A stretch of DNA of 64,000 bases from Paenibacillus faecis (GTDB taxonomy: Bacteria; Bacillota; Bacilli; Paenibacillales; Paenibacillaceae). The position numbers and the translations under genes are program-made. The notes under the pieces were generated by a model, which saw nothing but the letters and a program-made list of their open reading frames with translations, was not told the DNA's origin and made no database searches. The stretch lies in NCBI RefSeq assembly GCF_008084145.1, contig NZ_VSDO01000001.1, positions 696,840 through 760,839 of the forward strand, in the 5' to 3' direction. This document shows, piece after piece, positions 7,901-15,987 of the stretch (its first letter is position 1; each line of letters begins with the position of its first letter).

Positions 7901-9724
7901 TTAACCTTCACCTTCCAAAAACACTGACTTCGTTTTCGGTTCATACCAAGATTTCTGGCTCGCAAACATCTTACTGTATTTACCGTTTTTCAAGGACATC
8001 AATTGATCATGAGAACCCCGCTCCGCAATGTGCCCCTCGTCGACAACCAATATTTCATCCGCCATTTTGGCGGCGCCCAATCTGTGGGTTATGAATATTG
8101 TAAATCTGTCTTTATTTACATGACTAAACAGCTCGTAAACCTGGCTTTCGGCTAACGGATCAAGCGAGGCTGTGGGTTCATCCAAAATATTTATTTTAGA
8201 GTTTGAATACAGCAGCCTGGATATAGCCAGTCGCTGCCACTGCCCACCCGATAAATCCTTGCTGTTTTCTTTTATCTTGCCAAGGTAGGTGTCGATCCCG
8301 AATTCCAAGCCGTTTACAACATCTTTCAGTCCCATTTCCGAAACGATGGTTTCTAGTCTCTTCTCATCCGTCTTCGTAAGATTTCCAAGAAGAATATTGT
8401 CCTTTACGGTCAATGGATATTTGGCATAGTCCTGGTATACAACGGAGATCAATCCTTTGATCTCTGCGAAGGAAAAGTCCCGTATGCTTTTCCCGTTTAT
8501 CAAAATTTCCCCTTCAAATTCGTCATACATCCCTGTTAGCAATTTAGTGATGGTCGTCTTTCCCGCCCCATTTACTCCCACAAAACAATAATTTTTATGG
8601 TGACTCAATATAAACGAGCAGTCTTTTAATATATAGTGTTCCGTCCCCGGGTATTTAAAGCTGACGTTTCTGAATTCCAAGGATTCAAACGCAAAAGAGT
8701 CCATATCGGCCGGTAACACACAAGCATCTTTTTTTTCGCTAAGCCTAGTAAAGCTTGAAAATTCTTTTAAATATTCTTTTAACCGTGCGTAATCATACAT
8801 CGTGCTGGACAACTGCCACGACATATTCTGAACCAAACCGTAAATGGCGTTGACGAGAGCTATAAAGATGCCTAGAGAAATTTCCCCGCGATGAAGCGAA
8901 GGCAAAAGCAAGGTCACAATAACAATTACGATGAACAATGTGACCATAGAGCCGCTTTTCATATGTATATAGCTTTTAATTTCGATTTTATTTTCGATCT
9001 TACTTGATTCGTCGTAAAGCTGATCGAACTTGTCACGAAGAGGCGTACTGTAGGCAAATAACTTGCGTTCCTCGGCAAAGTCGCGATTAATTAAAATGCT
9101 TGATAAATAATTATATTTCCTTTGAATCTTTTTGGCTTCCATACCCATTTCATAATTTTTTTTGCCCGTTCTCATCGCAATATAAAACAAAGGCACACTT
9201 ATAATAATGATGACGATGCCGCTAATAAAAGTAGATGACATAACAATGATAAGCAGTGAAAATGAGCTAATTAAAAGCGTTGCTCCCCTAAACCAGTTAT
9301 TTAATCCCGCCATAAAATTCTTTATCGGATCTGAGCACACCCTGTTTATTAATTCCTGTGTATCCTTGTTTTCAATATGCTTATACTCCAACCGAACTTG
9401 CTTTAGTGCGATCTCTTTTTTTAAAGTCGCATTTAGTTTGTTTTGAGCCGAAGTTTCTATAATTTGTGTGATAGAAGGAATTAGATTTGTAAATATGATG
9501 TAGCTCATTATTAAAATGATAGGTAAATAAATGGACGAATAATCAACCCTCCCCTTAAAAATATCCGTCGCCGTATTGATGAAATTAGCTACTACCAGAG
9601 TTTGATAGGCGGGTATCAGCGAATTTAAAATCGTTATTAGAATAGAATAGATCGTTTGCAACGGGATGATTCTTAAAGGTACCGTCAGAAAATCCAATGT
9701 CGTATAATCTTTGGATTTAAGCAT
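7901..9724 (-). CDS. ABC exporter half-transporter, first subunit
   Basis: This 607-residue half-transporter has a membrane domain (about 1-330) followed by an ATPase with Walker A GVNGAGKTT, signature LSGGQWQR, Walker B INILDEPTASLDP and H-loop ITHRLGA. Both subunits keep the consensus ATPase residues, so neither looks catalytically dead. TTGGAGG precedes the ATG at 9724. Twenty-seven nucleotides upstream of that start is a strong hairpin with a T-rich tail, which could be the terminator of tlyA or an attenuator. Drug, peptide or lipid export are all possible. Confidence 0.85.
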   Translation of the reverse strand: MLKSKDYTTLDFLTVPLRIIPLQTIYSILITILNSLIPAYQTLVVANFINTATDIFKGRVDYSSIYLPIILIMSYIIFTNLIPSITQIIETSAQNKLNATLKKEIALKQVRLEYKHIENKDTQELINRVCSDPIKNFMAGLNNWFRGATLLISSFSLLIIVMSSTFISGIVIIIISVPLFYIAMRTGKKNYEMGMEAKKIQRKYNYLSSILINRDFAEERKLFAYSTPLRDKFDQLYDESSKIENKIEIKSYIHMKSGSMVTLFIVIVIVTLLLPSLHRGEISLGIFIALVNAIYGLVQNMSWQLSSTMYDYARLKEYLKEFSSFTRLSEKKDACVLPADMDSFAFESLEFRNVSFKYPGTEHYILKDCSFILSHHKNYCFVGVNGAGKTTITKLLTGMYDEFEGEILINGKSIRDFSFAEIKGLISVVYQDYAKYPLTVKDNILLGNLTKTDEKRLETIVSEMGLKDVVNGLEFGIDTYLGKIKENSKDLSGGQWQRLAISRLLYSNSKINILDEPTASLDPLAESQVYELFSHVNKDRFTIFITHRLGAAKMADEILVVDEGHIAERGSHDQLMSLKNGKYSKMFASQKSWYEPKTKSVFLEGEG

Positions 9725-9751
9725 TTTGCCTCCAATGTTTAACTAAGAAAA

Positions 9752-9786
9752 TACGCTAAGTCTCCAATATATAGAGACTTAGCGTA
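9752..9786 (-). terminator. Perfect hairpin between tlyA-like gene and ABC exporter
   Basis: TACGCTAAGTCTC pairs perfectly with GAGACTTAGCGTA around a 9-nt loop. On the minus strand it is followed by TATTTTCTTAG. It ends transcription from the TlyA-like gene or attenuates read-through into the exporter, whose ATG lies only 27 nt further on. Confidence 0.75.
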
Positions 9787-9834
9787 CTTTTAGTTGAATG
9801 ATCTGTGATATTACCGTTCCATACGCAGATGCCC

Positions 9835-10656
9835 TTATTTACTATAAGCCTTTAGTTTGGCGGCCTCAATGACGGCAGCATCGATATCTTTTCGGATATC
9901 TCTTTTTACAGAACCCCCACTCTGACCGAGCCATAGAAAAAACTCTTTTGTCCCTTTATTCCCGGTAACCAGGCTGTTCGTAATACCCAAAACGCGGAGC
10001 CCGATATTTTCTGTAAAACTAACGAGATCCATGAGAATTTGTTGATATATACCCGGATCATCTATTCTTCCCGATCTGCGGATTTGCGGGTCCGCAACCT
10101 CAAACAAAGGTTTTACCAAACATAGTATTTCCCCGGACGGCTGCAGCAGTCGAACAACAAGCGGAATCGCCTGTTTCAAAGACAAATAAGAAAGATCCAG
10201 TGTGGCGAATTCTGGCTCGGGCTTTAAATGCAGCTTCGCAACGGAACCAATATTTGTCTTCTCCATGTTAACGACTCGGGAGTCAAGCCTTAACTTCCCC
10301 GCCAATTGACCATACCCAGCGTCGATCGCATACACTTTCGCCACGCCGTGCTGCAATAAACAATCGGTAAATCCACCCGTTGAGGCTCCCGTATCCAACG
10401 CGATTTTGCCGGAAACATTGATTTGAAAATACTCCAATGCGCCTTCAAGCTTAAGGCCGCCTTTTCCGACATATTTCTGTTCATACCCTTTAATGGCTAT
10501 CTCAACATCTTCTCTAACTTGCTCTCCTTCATAGACCGCAGGAGTGCCGTTAATCAACACCTTATTTGACATGACCCAACTGGCCGCTTCCTTCCGCTCC
10601 TCAAAAAAGCCCCGTTCCAGCAGCAAACGCCATAAAGGCAATTTTCGTTTGTTCAA
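9835..10656 (-). CDS. TlyA-family rRNA 2'-O-methyltransferase / hemolysin-like protein
   Basis: The 273-residue protein has an N-terminal S4 RNA-binding domain (about 8-65), then an FtsJ-like SAM-dependent methyltransferase with KYVGKGGLKLE, DTGASTGGFTD and AIDAGYGQLAGKLR. TlyA proteins methylate ribose in 16S and 23S rRNA; some relatives are annotated as hemolysins. The start is TTG at 10656, after a GAGGAGAGG site. In Bacilli the standard tlyA lies between dxs and argR-recN; here it stands before an ABC exporter pair, so this is probably a second, accessory copy. The link to the exporter (resistance or export) is inference. Confidence 0.8.
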   Translation of the reverse strand: MNKRKLPLWRLLLERGFFEERKEAASWVMSNKVLINGTPAVYEGEQVREDVEIAIKGYEQKYVGKGGLKLEGALEYFQINVSGKIALDTGASTGGFTDCLLQHGVAKVYAIDAGYGQLAGKLRLDSRVVNMEKTNIGSVAKLHLKPEPEFATLDLSYLSLKQAIPLVVRLLQPSGEILCLVKPLFEVADPQIRRSGRIDDPGIYQQILMDLVSFTENIGLRVLGITNSLVTGNKGTKEFFLWLGQSGGSVKRDIRKDIDAAVIEAAKLKAYSK

Positions 10657-10975
10657 CCCATTCCTCTCCTCTTCTTTAAAGTCGTCGATGTGAACTTTGA
10701 AGAAGGCGGAGCTCGTATAGGCCGGTCGTAACGTTATATTTCAACTAATAGATGGTACATGTAGAATCAACTCCGAATACATATTTTCACTAAGTCAACT
10801 ATACATTTGCACGGCGAAAAAAGGTTCAAATGCACCGCAACAAGAGAAACCACCAGTAATAAATCACATGATATCACAACATTTTCCATTAATATAGATG
10901 TATTTTTACAAGACTGCGCTTAAAATGAATCTATTTTGTAAAATGATTGCGAGATTTAATGATTACATTTGCAAC
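10657..10975. other. Intergenic stretch without a recognisable gene
   Basis: It separates the TlyA-like gene from the LysR gene, both on the minus strand. It is AT-rich. A 40-codon minus-strand frame in its centre starts ATG but has no ribosome site. A TTGACT hexamer is present without a matching -10. No RNA gene or repeat was recognised. Confidence 0.5.
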
Positions 10976-11887
10976 TTACTCCTCACCAGACTCCTTGATA
11001 AGTCCAGGATTCAAATACTCCTTAAGCGTTTCAATAAACGTATTCAGCGCTTTGGTCTGGTAGACCGACCTCGTCACGATGGTAAACTCCCGCTTGAACG
11101 GAAGCCCCTCGACTCTGATCATTCCGATGTAACCGTTCGTCAGCTCTTTTACAATAGTCCACTTTGACAGCAGACTGATCCCCAATCCGGCCTCCACCGA
11201 TTCCTTGATCACCTGGGTACTTCCGAATTCCATGATCGCTTTCGGTGTAAATGGGTGCATTTCAAAGAAATGATCTGCCGCCTGTCTGGTTCCGGAGCCT
11301 TCTTCCCGAAGAATCCAGGTTTCGTCCGCCAAGGCGGAAAGGGGCAAATCGCCGTTCTTTTTTAATAAAGGGTGCGACGGTGAAGCAACAATGACCATCT
11401 GATCCTCCGAAACGACTTCCGAATGTAATTGAGGATCGTTGAAATAGCCCTCGACAATCCCGATATCCAATTGATAGGAGTTCACCAAGTCGATGATTTC
11501 TTTCGTGTTGTGAATAATGATGGATGGCTTGATCAAGGGGTACTCTTTTTTCAGCTTGGCGATAATATGCGGCAAAATATATTCACCGAATGTATAGCTT
11601 GCGCCAATCGCAATCGGACCGCTGGCACTGCCCGCCAAATCATCCACTAAGTCCTGCATTCTTGTATAGAGTGCCAGGATCTCTTTGGCATGGTGATACA
11701 CAATCTCCCCGGCTTTATTCATTCGCACGTGTTTATTGTTCCGCTCTAATAACCTGGTCCCTACCAACCGTTCCAATGTTCTAATGTGTTGGCTGACAGC
11801 GGGCTGCGTCATATGCAGTTCCTCTGCGGCTTTCGTAAAATTTTGTTTTTCCACGACCTTGATAAACACTTCTAAATATTGATCCAT
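10976..11887 (-). CDS. LysR-family regulator, CysL-like
   Basis: The 303-residue regulator has an N-terminal winged helix-turn-helix (FTKAAEELHMTQPAVSQHIRTLE, about 16-40) and a periplasmic-binding-type effector domain. It is divergent from the YeiH-type transporter across 160 nt, the usual arrangement when a LysR protein controls its neighbour. The overall sequence resembles the CysL/YwfK group of sulfur-assimilation regulators, but I cannot fix the effector. Confidence 0.85.
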   Translation of the reverse strand: MDQYLEVFIKVVEKQNFTKAAEELHMTQPAVSQHIRTLERLVGTRLLERNNKHVRMNKAGEIVYHHAKEILALYTRMQDLVDDLAGSASGPIAIGASYTFGEYILPHIIAKLKKEYPLIKPSIIIHNTKEIIDLVNSYQLDIGIVEGYFNDPQLHSEVVSEDQMVIVASPSHPLLKKNGDLPLSALADETWILREEGSGTRQAADHFFEMHPFTPKAIMEFGSTQVIKESVEAGLGISLLSKWTIVKELTNGYIGMIRVEGLPFKREFTIVTRSVYQTKALNTFIETLKEYLNPGLIKESGEE

Positions 11888-11952
11888 TTTAAACCCTTCC
11901 GCCCATTTTGGTTTTTAATGAGATGCAATCCATCCGTACGATGCTAATTCAT

Positions 11953-11966
11953 ATAAATTCACTTAT
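11953..11966. promoter_or_regulatory. Possible LysR operator in the divergent promoter
   Basis: ATAA-N6-TTAT is a short palindrome between the LysR gene and the transporter gene. LysR proteins prefer T-N11-A-type dyads, so it is a candidate only. Confidence 0.3.
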
Positions 11967-12047
11967 CATCCCTATTATATATCGTTATTTTTCTTATGAA
12001 TATGACGGAGGTACACTGGGGTTGTGAAAATAATTTGGGGTGATGAT

Positions 12048-13100
12048 ATGGAAGTCCAACGTGCAAGTGCAAGTATGTTAAAGGAGGAGAAACTCCCCTC
12101 GCCGAAAAAGAAAGCTTCCGCGGGCTTGTTCTGTTCAGGTATTGCCTTCACCGTTGTGATTGCCGCAATGGGGTTCGCTTTCTCACGGGTTCCCGGGTTC
12201 GATCATGTTGGCCCGCTAGCCTGTGCGATCGTTATCGCGGTGATTTACCGGCAATTTTTCGGTTACCCGGAGGCATTACGGTCAGGGATTCAATTTTCAG
12301 CCAAGCGTTTGTTGCGTTTTGCGATTATCTTATACGGTTTGAAATTAAACATAGATACTGTTCTACACCAGGGTCTTCCCCTGCTTGTTCGTGATATGGG
12401 AGTCATCGGATTTGCGATTTTGACAACCGTTTGGCTGGGGAAAGTTCTTAAAGCGGAGCCATCATTAACTTTGCTTCTCGGGGTAGGAACCGGTGTCTGC
12501 GGCGCTGCGGCTATCGCCTCCGTATCCCCGATATTGAAAGCGAATGATGAGGACACCGCCATTGGAGTTGGCATTATAGCGCTGGTAGGAACCGTTTTTT
12601 CAGTCGCTTATACCCTTCTTCGGCCGTTTTTGCCGATTTCAGCCATCCATTATGGGATTTGGAGCGGAATCAGCCTTCATGAAATTGCGCATGTCGCCCT
12701 GGCGGGGGCCCCTGCGGGACAGGATGCCCTGGCGATTGCTCTTCTGGCCAAATTAGGCCGAGTTCTGCTGCTGATTCCCTTATGCTTCATATTGATCTTT
12801 TGGATGAACCGGAAAAACTCCGGAAACAGTAGCGGTACGCGAATTGAATTTCCTTGGTTCCTTCTCGGATTTATTCTGATGAGTCTATTTGGCAGTTACT
12901 GTTTAGGCCATTCCATTTCTGTGTCCCAAGGGGTCATGGACGGAGTCTCCAATCTGACGACCTTTATCCTCACATCCGCCATGGTCGGGCTTGGATTGAA
13001 TGTAAGTCTGCGCGACCTTCGGGCAAAGGCTCTTAGGCCGCTCATCGCCATGCTAATCACCTCTATCGTGTTATCGGTCGTTACGTTGTTTGTTGCTTAA
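12048..13100 (+). CDS. YeiH/UPF0324-family membrane transporter
   Basis: This integral membrane protein of about 350 residues has around ten hydrophobic segments. Conserved family features include GVGTGVCGAAAIASVSP and GISLHEIAHVALAG. The family (UPF0324, YeiH) is annotated as a putative sulfate/sulfonate exporter, largely by association with sulfur regulators. ATG 12048 has a GGGGTG site 6 nt upstream; GTG 12024 is an alternative. It is divergent from a CysL-like LysR regulator and followed by a hairpin. Confidence 0.85.
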   Translation: MEVQRASASMLKEEKLPSPKKKASAGLFCSGIAFTVVIAAMGFAFSRVPGFDHVGPLACAIVIAVIYRQFFGYPEALRSGIQFSAKRLLRFAIILYGLKLNIDTVLHQGLPLLVRDMGVIGFAILTTVWLGKVLKAEPSLTLLLGVGTGVCGAAAIASVSPILKANDEDTAIGVGIIALVGTVFSVAYTLLRPFLPISAIHYGIWSGISLHEIAHVALAGAPAGQDALAIALLAKLGRVLLLIPLCFILIFWMNRKNSGNSSGTRIEFPWFLLGFILMSLFGSYCLGHSISVSQGVMDGVSNLTTFILTSAMVGLGLNVSLRDLRAKALRPLIAMLITSIVLSVVTLFVA

Positions 13101-13107
13101 GAAACGA

Positions 13108-13151
13108 AACAAGCTCCTGAACTGTCGCATGGACAGTTTCAAGAGCTTGTT
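13108..13151 (+). terminator. Terminator hairpin after the YeiH-type gene
   Basis: AACAAGCTC...TGAACTGTC pairs with GACAGTTTCA...GAGCTTGTT. The T tail is weak (TTGCTTGTTT). Its AGCTCCTGAA...ATGGACA words are also found in the tRNA-Leu terminator near 60912, so the two may be related. Confidence 0.65.
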
Positions 13152-13177
13152 GCTTGTTTATGGTGATGAAACGCGAC

Positions 13178-15010
13178 CTAACCGTTTGTCTGGGCCAACT
13201 CCAGCATCATTTTTACAATTTCGACGCCATAAGTGGGAACGCTCGCCCACGATCCGCCCAAAGCCTCCACCGTAACCGCCTTTCCCTGCAAAGCGGGAAA
13301 ATGCCTTGGGTCAGGTGTATCCAATTTCGGATAACCCGGCGCCCCCGCATACAATGCCAGATGATCAACCTGCGCCTGAACCCCTTCCTCCCAGCTGAAA
13401 AAGCGCTGATGCGCCGTATGATCCGTGTCGGAGCCGCCTGTCTGGTTTTTTAAACCGGCCGGATTATTAAACGTTTCATCCAAGATGCCTCCGAATTTTC
13501 CAAAGCCCGTCTCCTTTGCGGCCTGACAGTACACGACCGTCGGATCGACTCCCGCTTTCAAAGCTTCCTCCCATACAATGTCCGCCAGGTTAATAAACAC
13601 TTCCGTTGCCCCTTTAGCACTTGCCCATGCTTTAGCCTGCTGGACCGTAGCTCTTGGAGCGGACAAGATGTATGTATCGCCAACGGTCCTTTCATCGCCG
13701 TTATCGTTTTCAGGCTTCTCGTTATTTTCGTCTGCCGGCTTCTCGTCAATGATTTCTTCTGCCGGTTTCTTGGAAGAAAGGGTAACGGTACTGTCTGCGG
13801 AGTTCCACGTCATATCCATTCCGGCAAGTTCACTCACAAATCTTAAAGGGACATACGTTTTTTCCTTTATGATAATTACGCTGGTATCCATCTGTATCTG
13901 CGCTTCATCATTGACTACAGCCACTTTGTCGCCAATCTTCAAATCGACATGTGTATTGTCCTTCCACAGAATCAAATGTTTCTGGTCCCCGCTCCCCTCC
14001 CATTTGACGCCAAAGCCCAAGGATTCCGCCATGAATCTTACGGGCACCAGAATCCGGCTATTTTCATCGACATGTGGTTTCGCATCCGAAAATTCGACTT
14101 CCGTTCCATCGTATATCAAATGGATATTACGCTCTTCGGTACCGCTGTTTCTATTGTTGGAGCCATCGGCGTTAGCCGCCGTCTCCTTGTCCTTATTCTG
14201 CGCAGCCGGTGAATTTGCGGCCTTTGAAGGAACGTCTTTTGAAGGAGCGGTCTGCTTTGCCGTATCGGGGGCGGCTGCGGGTGTCGATCCGTCCAGATTG
14301 TCAGCCAAACCGTTCAATTCCGCCATCGTAACAAAAGTGTAGCCTTGAGACCGGTAGTAATCAATAATTTGAGGAAGTGCCTTGACCGTCTTATCCCGTT
14401 TTCCTCCCCCGGAATGCATCAGCACGGTGATCTTGTTGCCGGAGCTGGACTTCACCGTTTTGAGAATGCTGGCAACAGAGCTGCCCGCCGCCCAGTCCCG
14501 GGTATCGACCGTCCATAGAGCCTCGGCATGTCCCAATGCCTGAATTTCTCCCTTCACCCGTCCCGATGTCGCCCCATAAGGAGGACGCATCATGGTCGGA
14601 GCGGAGCCGGTAGTTTCCCGAATCGCTTTATCCGTCTTTACAATCTCCTGGCGAACCTTCTCTTTGCCAAGCTTGGTTAGTTCCGTATGGCTCCACGAAT
14701 GATTTCCTAGAGCATGCCCTTCTTTTACAATGCGTTTCATCACGTCGGGATACTGTTTCACCCGATTTCCTACTACGAAAAATGTACCCTTTACCTTTTT
14801 ATCTCGCAAAATATCCAACACTTTCCCTGTATATGTTTTATCCGGCCCGTCATCGAAGGTTAAGGCCACCATTTTATTAGCTTTGTTTCCCGATGAGGAG
14901 TCCGGCTTAGATCCCGCGGCTGCCGAATAACCCGTTCCGGCTGAACTGACTAGTAAAAAGATCATTACGGTAGTAACAATAAGTCTGCATAGATGATACC
15001 TTGGCTTCAT
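13178..15010 (-). CDS. Secreted polysaccharide deacetylase with copper-amine-oxidase-like and glucosaminidase-like domains
   Basis: This 610-residue exported protein has three parts after a signal peptide (about 1-32). Residues about 45-240 form a NodB deacetylase with metal-binding motifs TFDDGPD and HSWSH and a catalytic RPPYG. A low-complexity Ala/Ser/Lys linker follows. Residues about 300-415 match the copper amine oxidase N-terminal-like domain (ILVPVRFMAESLGF, YVPLRFVSELAGM), a likely wall-binding module common in Paenibacillus. Residues about 470-605 look like a glucosaminidase/LytG-type lytic domain (AAKETGFGKF, FNNPAGLK). It probably trims and deacetylates peptidoglycan. The combination of deacetylase and lytic domains in one chain is unusual. 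Confidence 0.8.
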   Translation of the reverse strand: MKPRYHLCRLIVTTVMIFLLVSSAGTGYSAAAGSKPDSSSGNKANKMVALTFDDGPDKTYTGKVLDILRDKKVKGTFFVVGNRVKQYPDVMKRIVKEGHALGNHSWSHTELTKLGKEKVRQEIVKTDKAIRETTGSAPTMMRPPYGATSGRVKGEIQALGHAEALWTVDTRDWAAGSSVASILKTVKSSSGNKITVLMHSGGGKRDKTVKALPQIIDYYRSQGYTFVTMAELNGLADNLDGSTPAAAPDTAKQTAPSKDVPSKAANSPAAQNKDKETAANADGSNNRNSGTEERNIHLIYDGTEVEFSDAKPHVDENSRILVPVRFMAESLGFGVKWEGSGDQKHLILWKDNTHVDLKIGDKVAVVNDEAQIQMDTSVIIIKEKTYVPLRFVSELAGMDMTWNSADSTVTLSSKKPAEEIIDEKPADENNEKPENDNGDERTVGDTYILSAPRATVQQAKAWASAKGATEVFINLADIVWEEALKAGVDPTVVYCQAAKETGFGKFGGILDETFNNPAGLKNQTGGSDTDHTAHQRFFSWEEGVQAQVDHLALYAGAPGYPKLDTPDPRHFPALQGKAVTVEALGGSWASVPTYGVEIVKMMLELAQTNG

Positions 15011-15215
15011 GAAAATAAACCTACTTTCAGTATATTAATCTAGTGAGCATTCTGCATAACCGCAAAATGCCCATGTACTGAAAAAGTATAGAATATTTTT
15101 TTCCAAAATGATAGAGAACTTGTATCCAACTTGTAACTTTTGAGAATAGGGATCAAAGGAGGGGGAATGGTATGATCATGAAGAAATATCCTTTGCGAAA
15201 AAGCTGCAAGAAAGT

Positions 15216-15767
15216 CTATACGAAGCGATCGGTATCGGAATTTGAAAGCGGGGCCGGCGCCTGGAATTCAAGAATCCATTGCTTCACCCAGGCCAATTCG
15301 TGTTCGGTTTGCGCTTTTTTGAAACGAATGACCTCCGCCGTGAATCCATTTTGAGAATGGAGCAGATCGAATCGGCGGTTTCGCTCCATCTCCTCTTCCA
15401 ACACGCTCAGCCGTTTGCGTAAAATATCGAGCCGCAACTCGGGCTCCAGGCGGTCGAACAAGGCGACGCGAACCAGAAACTCCATCTGGTTGGCCGCCGC
15501 TTTCCTCGGAAAATCCCGGACGAGTTCGTCGAATATCTCTTCTCCCGTCTCCGTTAGCAGATAGACGTGCCGGTCAGGCTTACCGTCCGCTTTCTCGACC
15601 TCTTTCGTCATCGCTCCCATTTCCTGAAAACGCCGCAATGCGGGGTACAGCAAATTGTTATTGATCTCGAACGATTCCCCGAGCGCCTCTTGCACGTTCT
15701 TTTTGATTTCATAGCCGTGCTTGGGCCCTGTCAAAAGCTGCCCCAATATCAAGATATCCGCATACAT
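15216..15767 (-). CDS. PadR-family transcriptional regulator
   Basis: The 183-residue protein starts with a PadR winged helix (ILGQLLTGPKHGYEIKKNVQEAL, NNNLLYPALRRFQEMG), followed by a helical dimerisation domain. Members are usually repressors of adjacent detoxification or transport genes. It is divergent from the P450 gene, with a 42-bp palindromic element between them. GAAGGTGAT precedes the start. Confidence 0.88.
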   Translation of the reverse strand: MYADILILGQLLTGPKHGYEIKKNVQEALGESFEINNNLLYPALRRFQEMGAMTKEVEKADGKPDRHVYLLTETGEEIFDELVRDFPRKAAANQMEFLVRVALFDRLEPELRLDILRKRLSVLEEEMERNRRFDLLHSQNGFTAEVIRFKKAQTEHELAWVKQWILEFQAPAPLSNSDTDRFV

Positions 15768-15835
15768 CTAAATCACCTTCGTGCTATAGTCTAGTGAAAA
15801 AACGATATAAATTTTCTAGTATTTGTATTTTATGT

Positions 15836-15841
15836 TATAAT
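15836..15841 (+). promoter_or_regulatory. -10 element of the P450 promoter
   Basis: A perfect TATAAT lies 147 nt before the P450 start and 3 nt before the large palindrome. A -35 near 15813-15818 is poor. The operator therefore begins about at the transcription start, where a bound repressor would block initiation. Confidence 0.5.
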
Positions 15842-15843
15842 AT

Positions 15844-15885
15844 TTTCATATGTTAAATTAACATAGGTTATTTTAACATATGAAA
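15844..15885. promoter_or_regulatory. Large palindromic operator between padR and P450
   Basis: Two perfect 14-nt arms, TTTCATATGTTAAA and TTTAACATATGAAA, are separated by 14 nt. A third, partial TTAACATA copy lies in the spacer. PadR proteins bind ATGT-N-ACAT type dyads, so this is a likely PadR operator. Confidence 0.6.
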
Positions 15886-15987
15886 TGAACATGCACAATC
15901 GTCGCCACACTGTTTAGCAAAGGGGGGGTTCGGTCCGAGACGTTCCTTTTAGAAATTCAAATTCAATTAAATATGGGAGGGAATCTG

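Noticed and set aside
10780..10895. Small 40-codon minus-strand frame as an exporter precursor peptide
   Set aside because: It lacks a ribosome site, and its composition gives no leader/core pattern.
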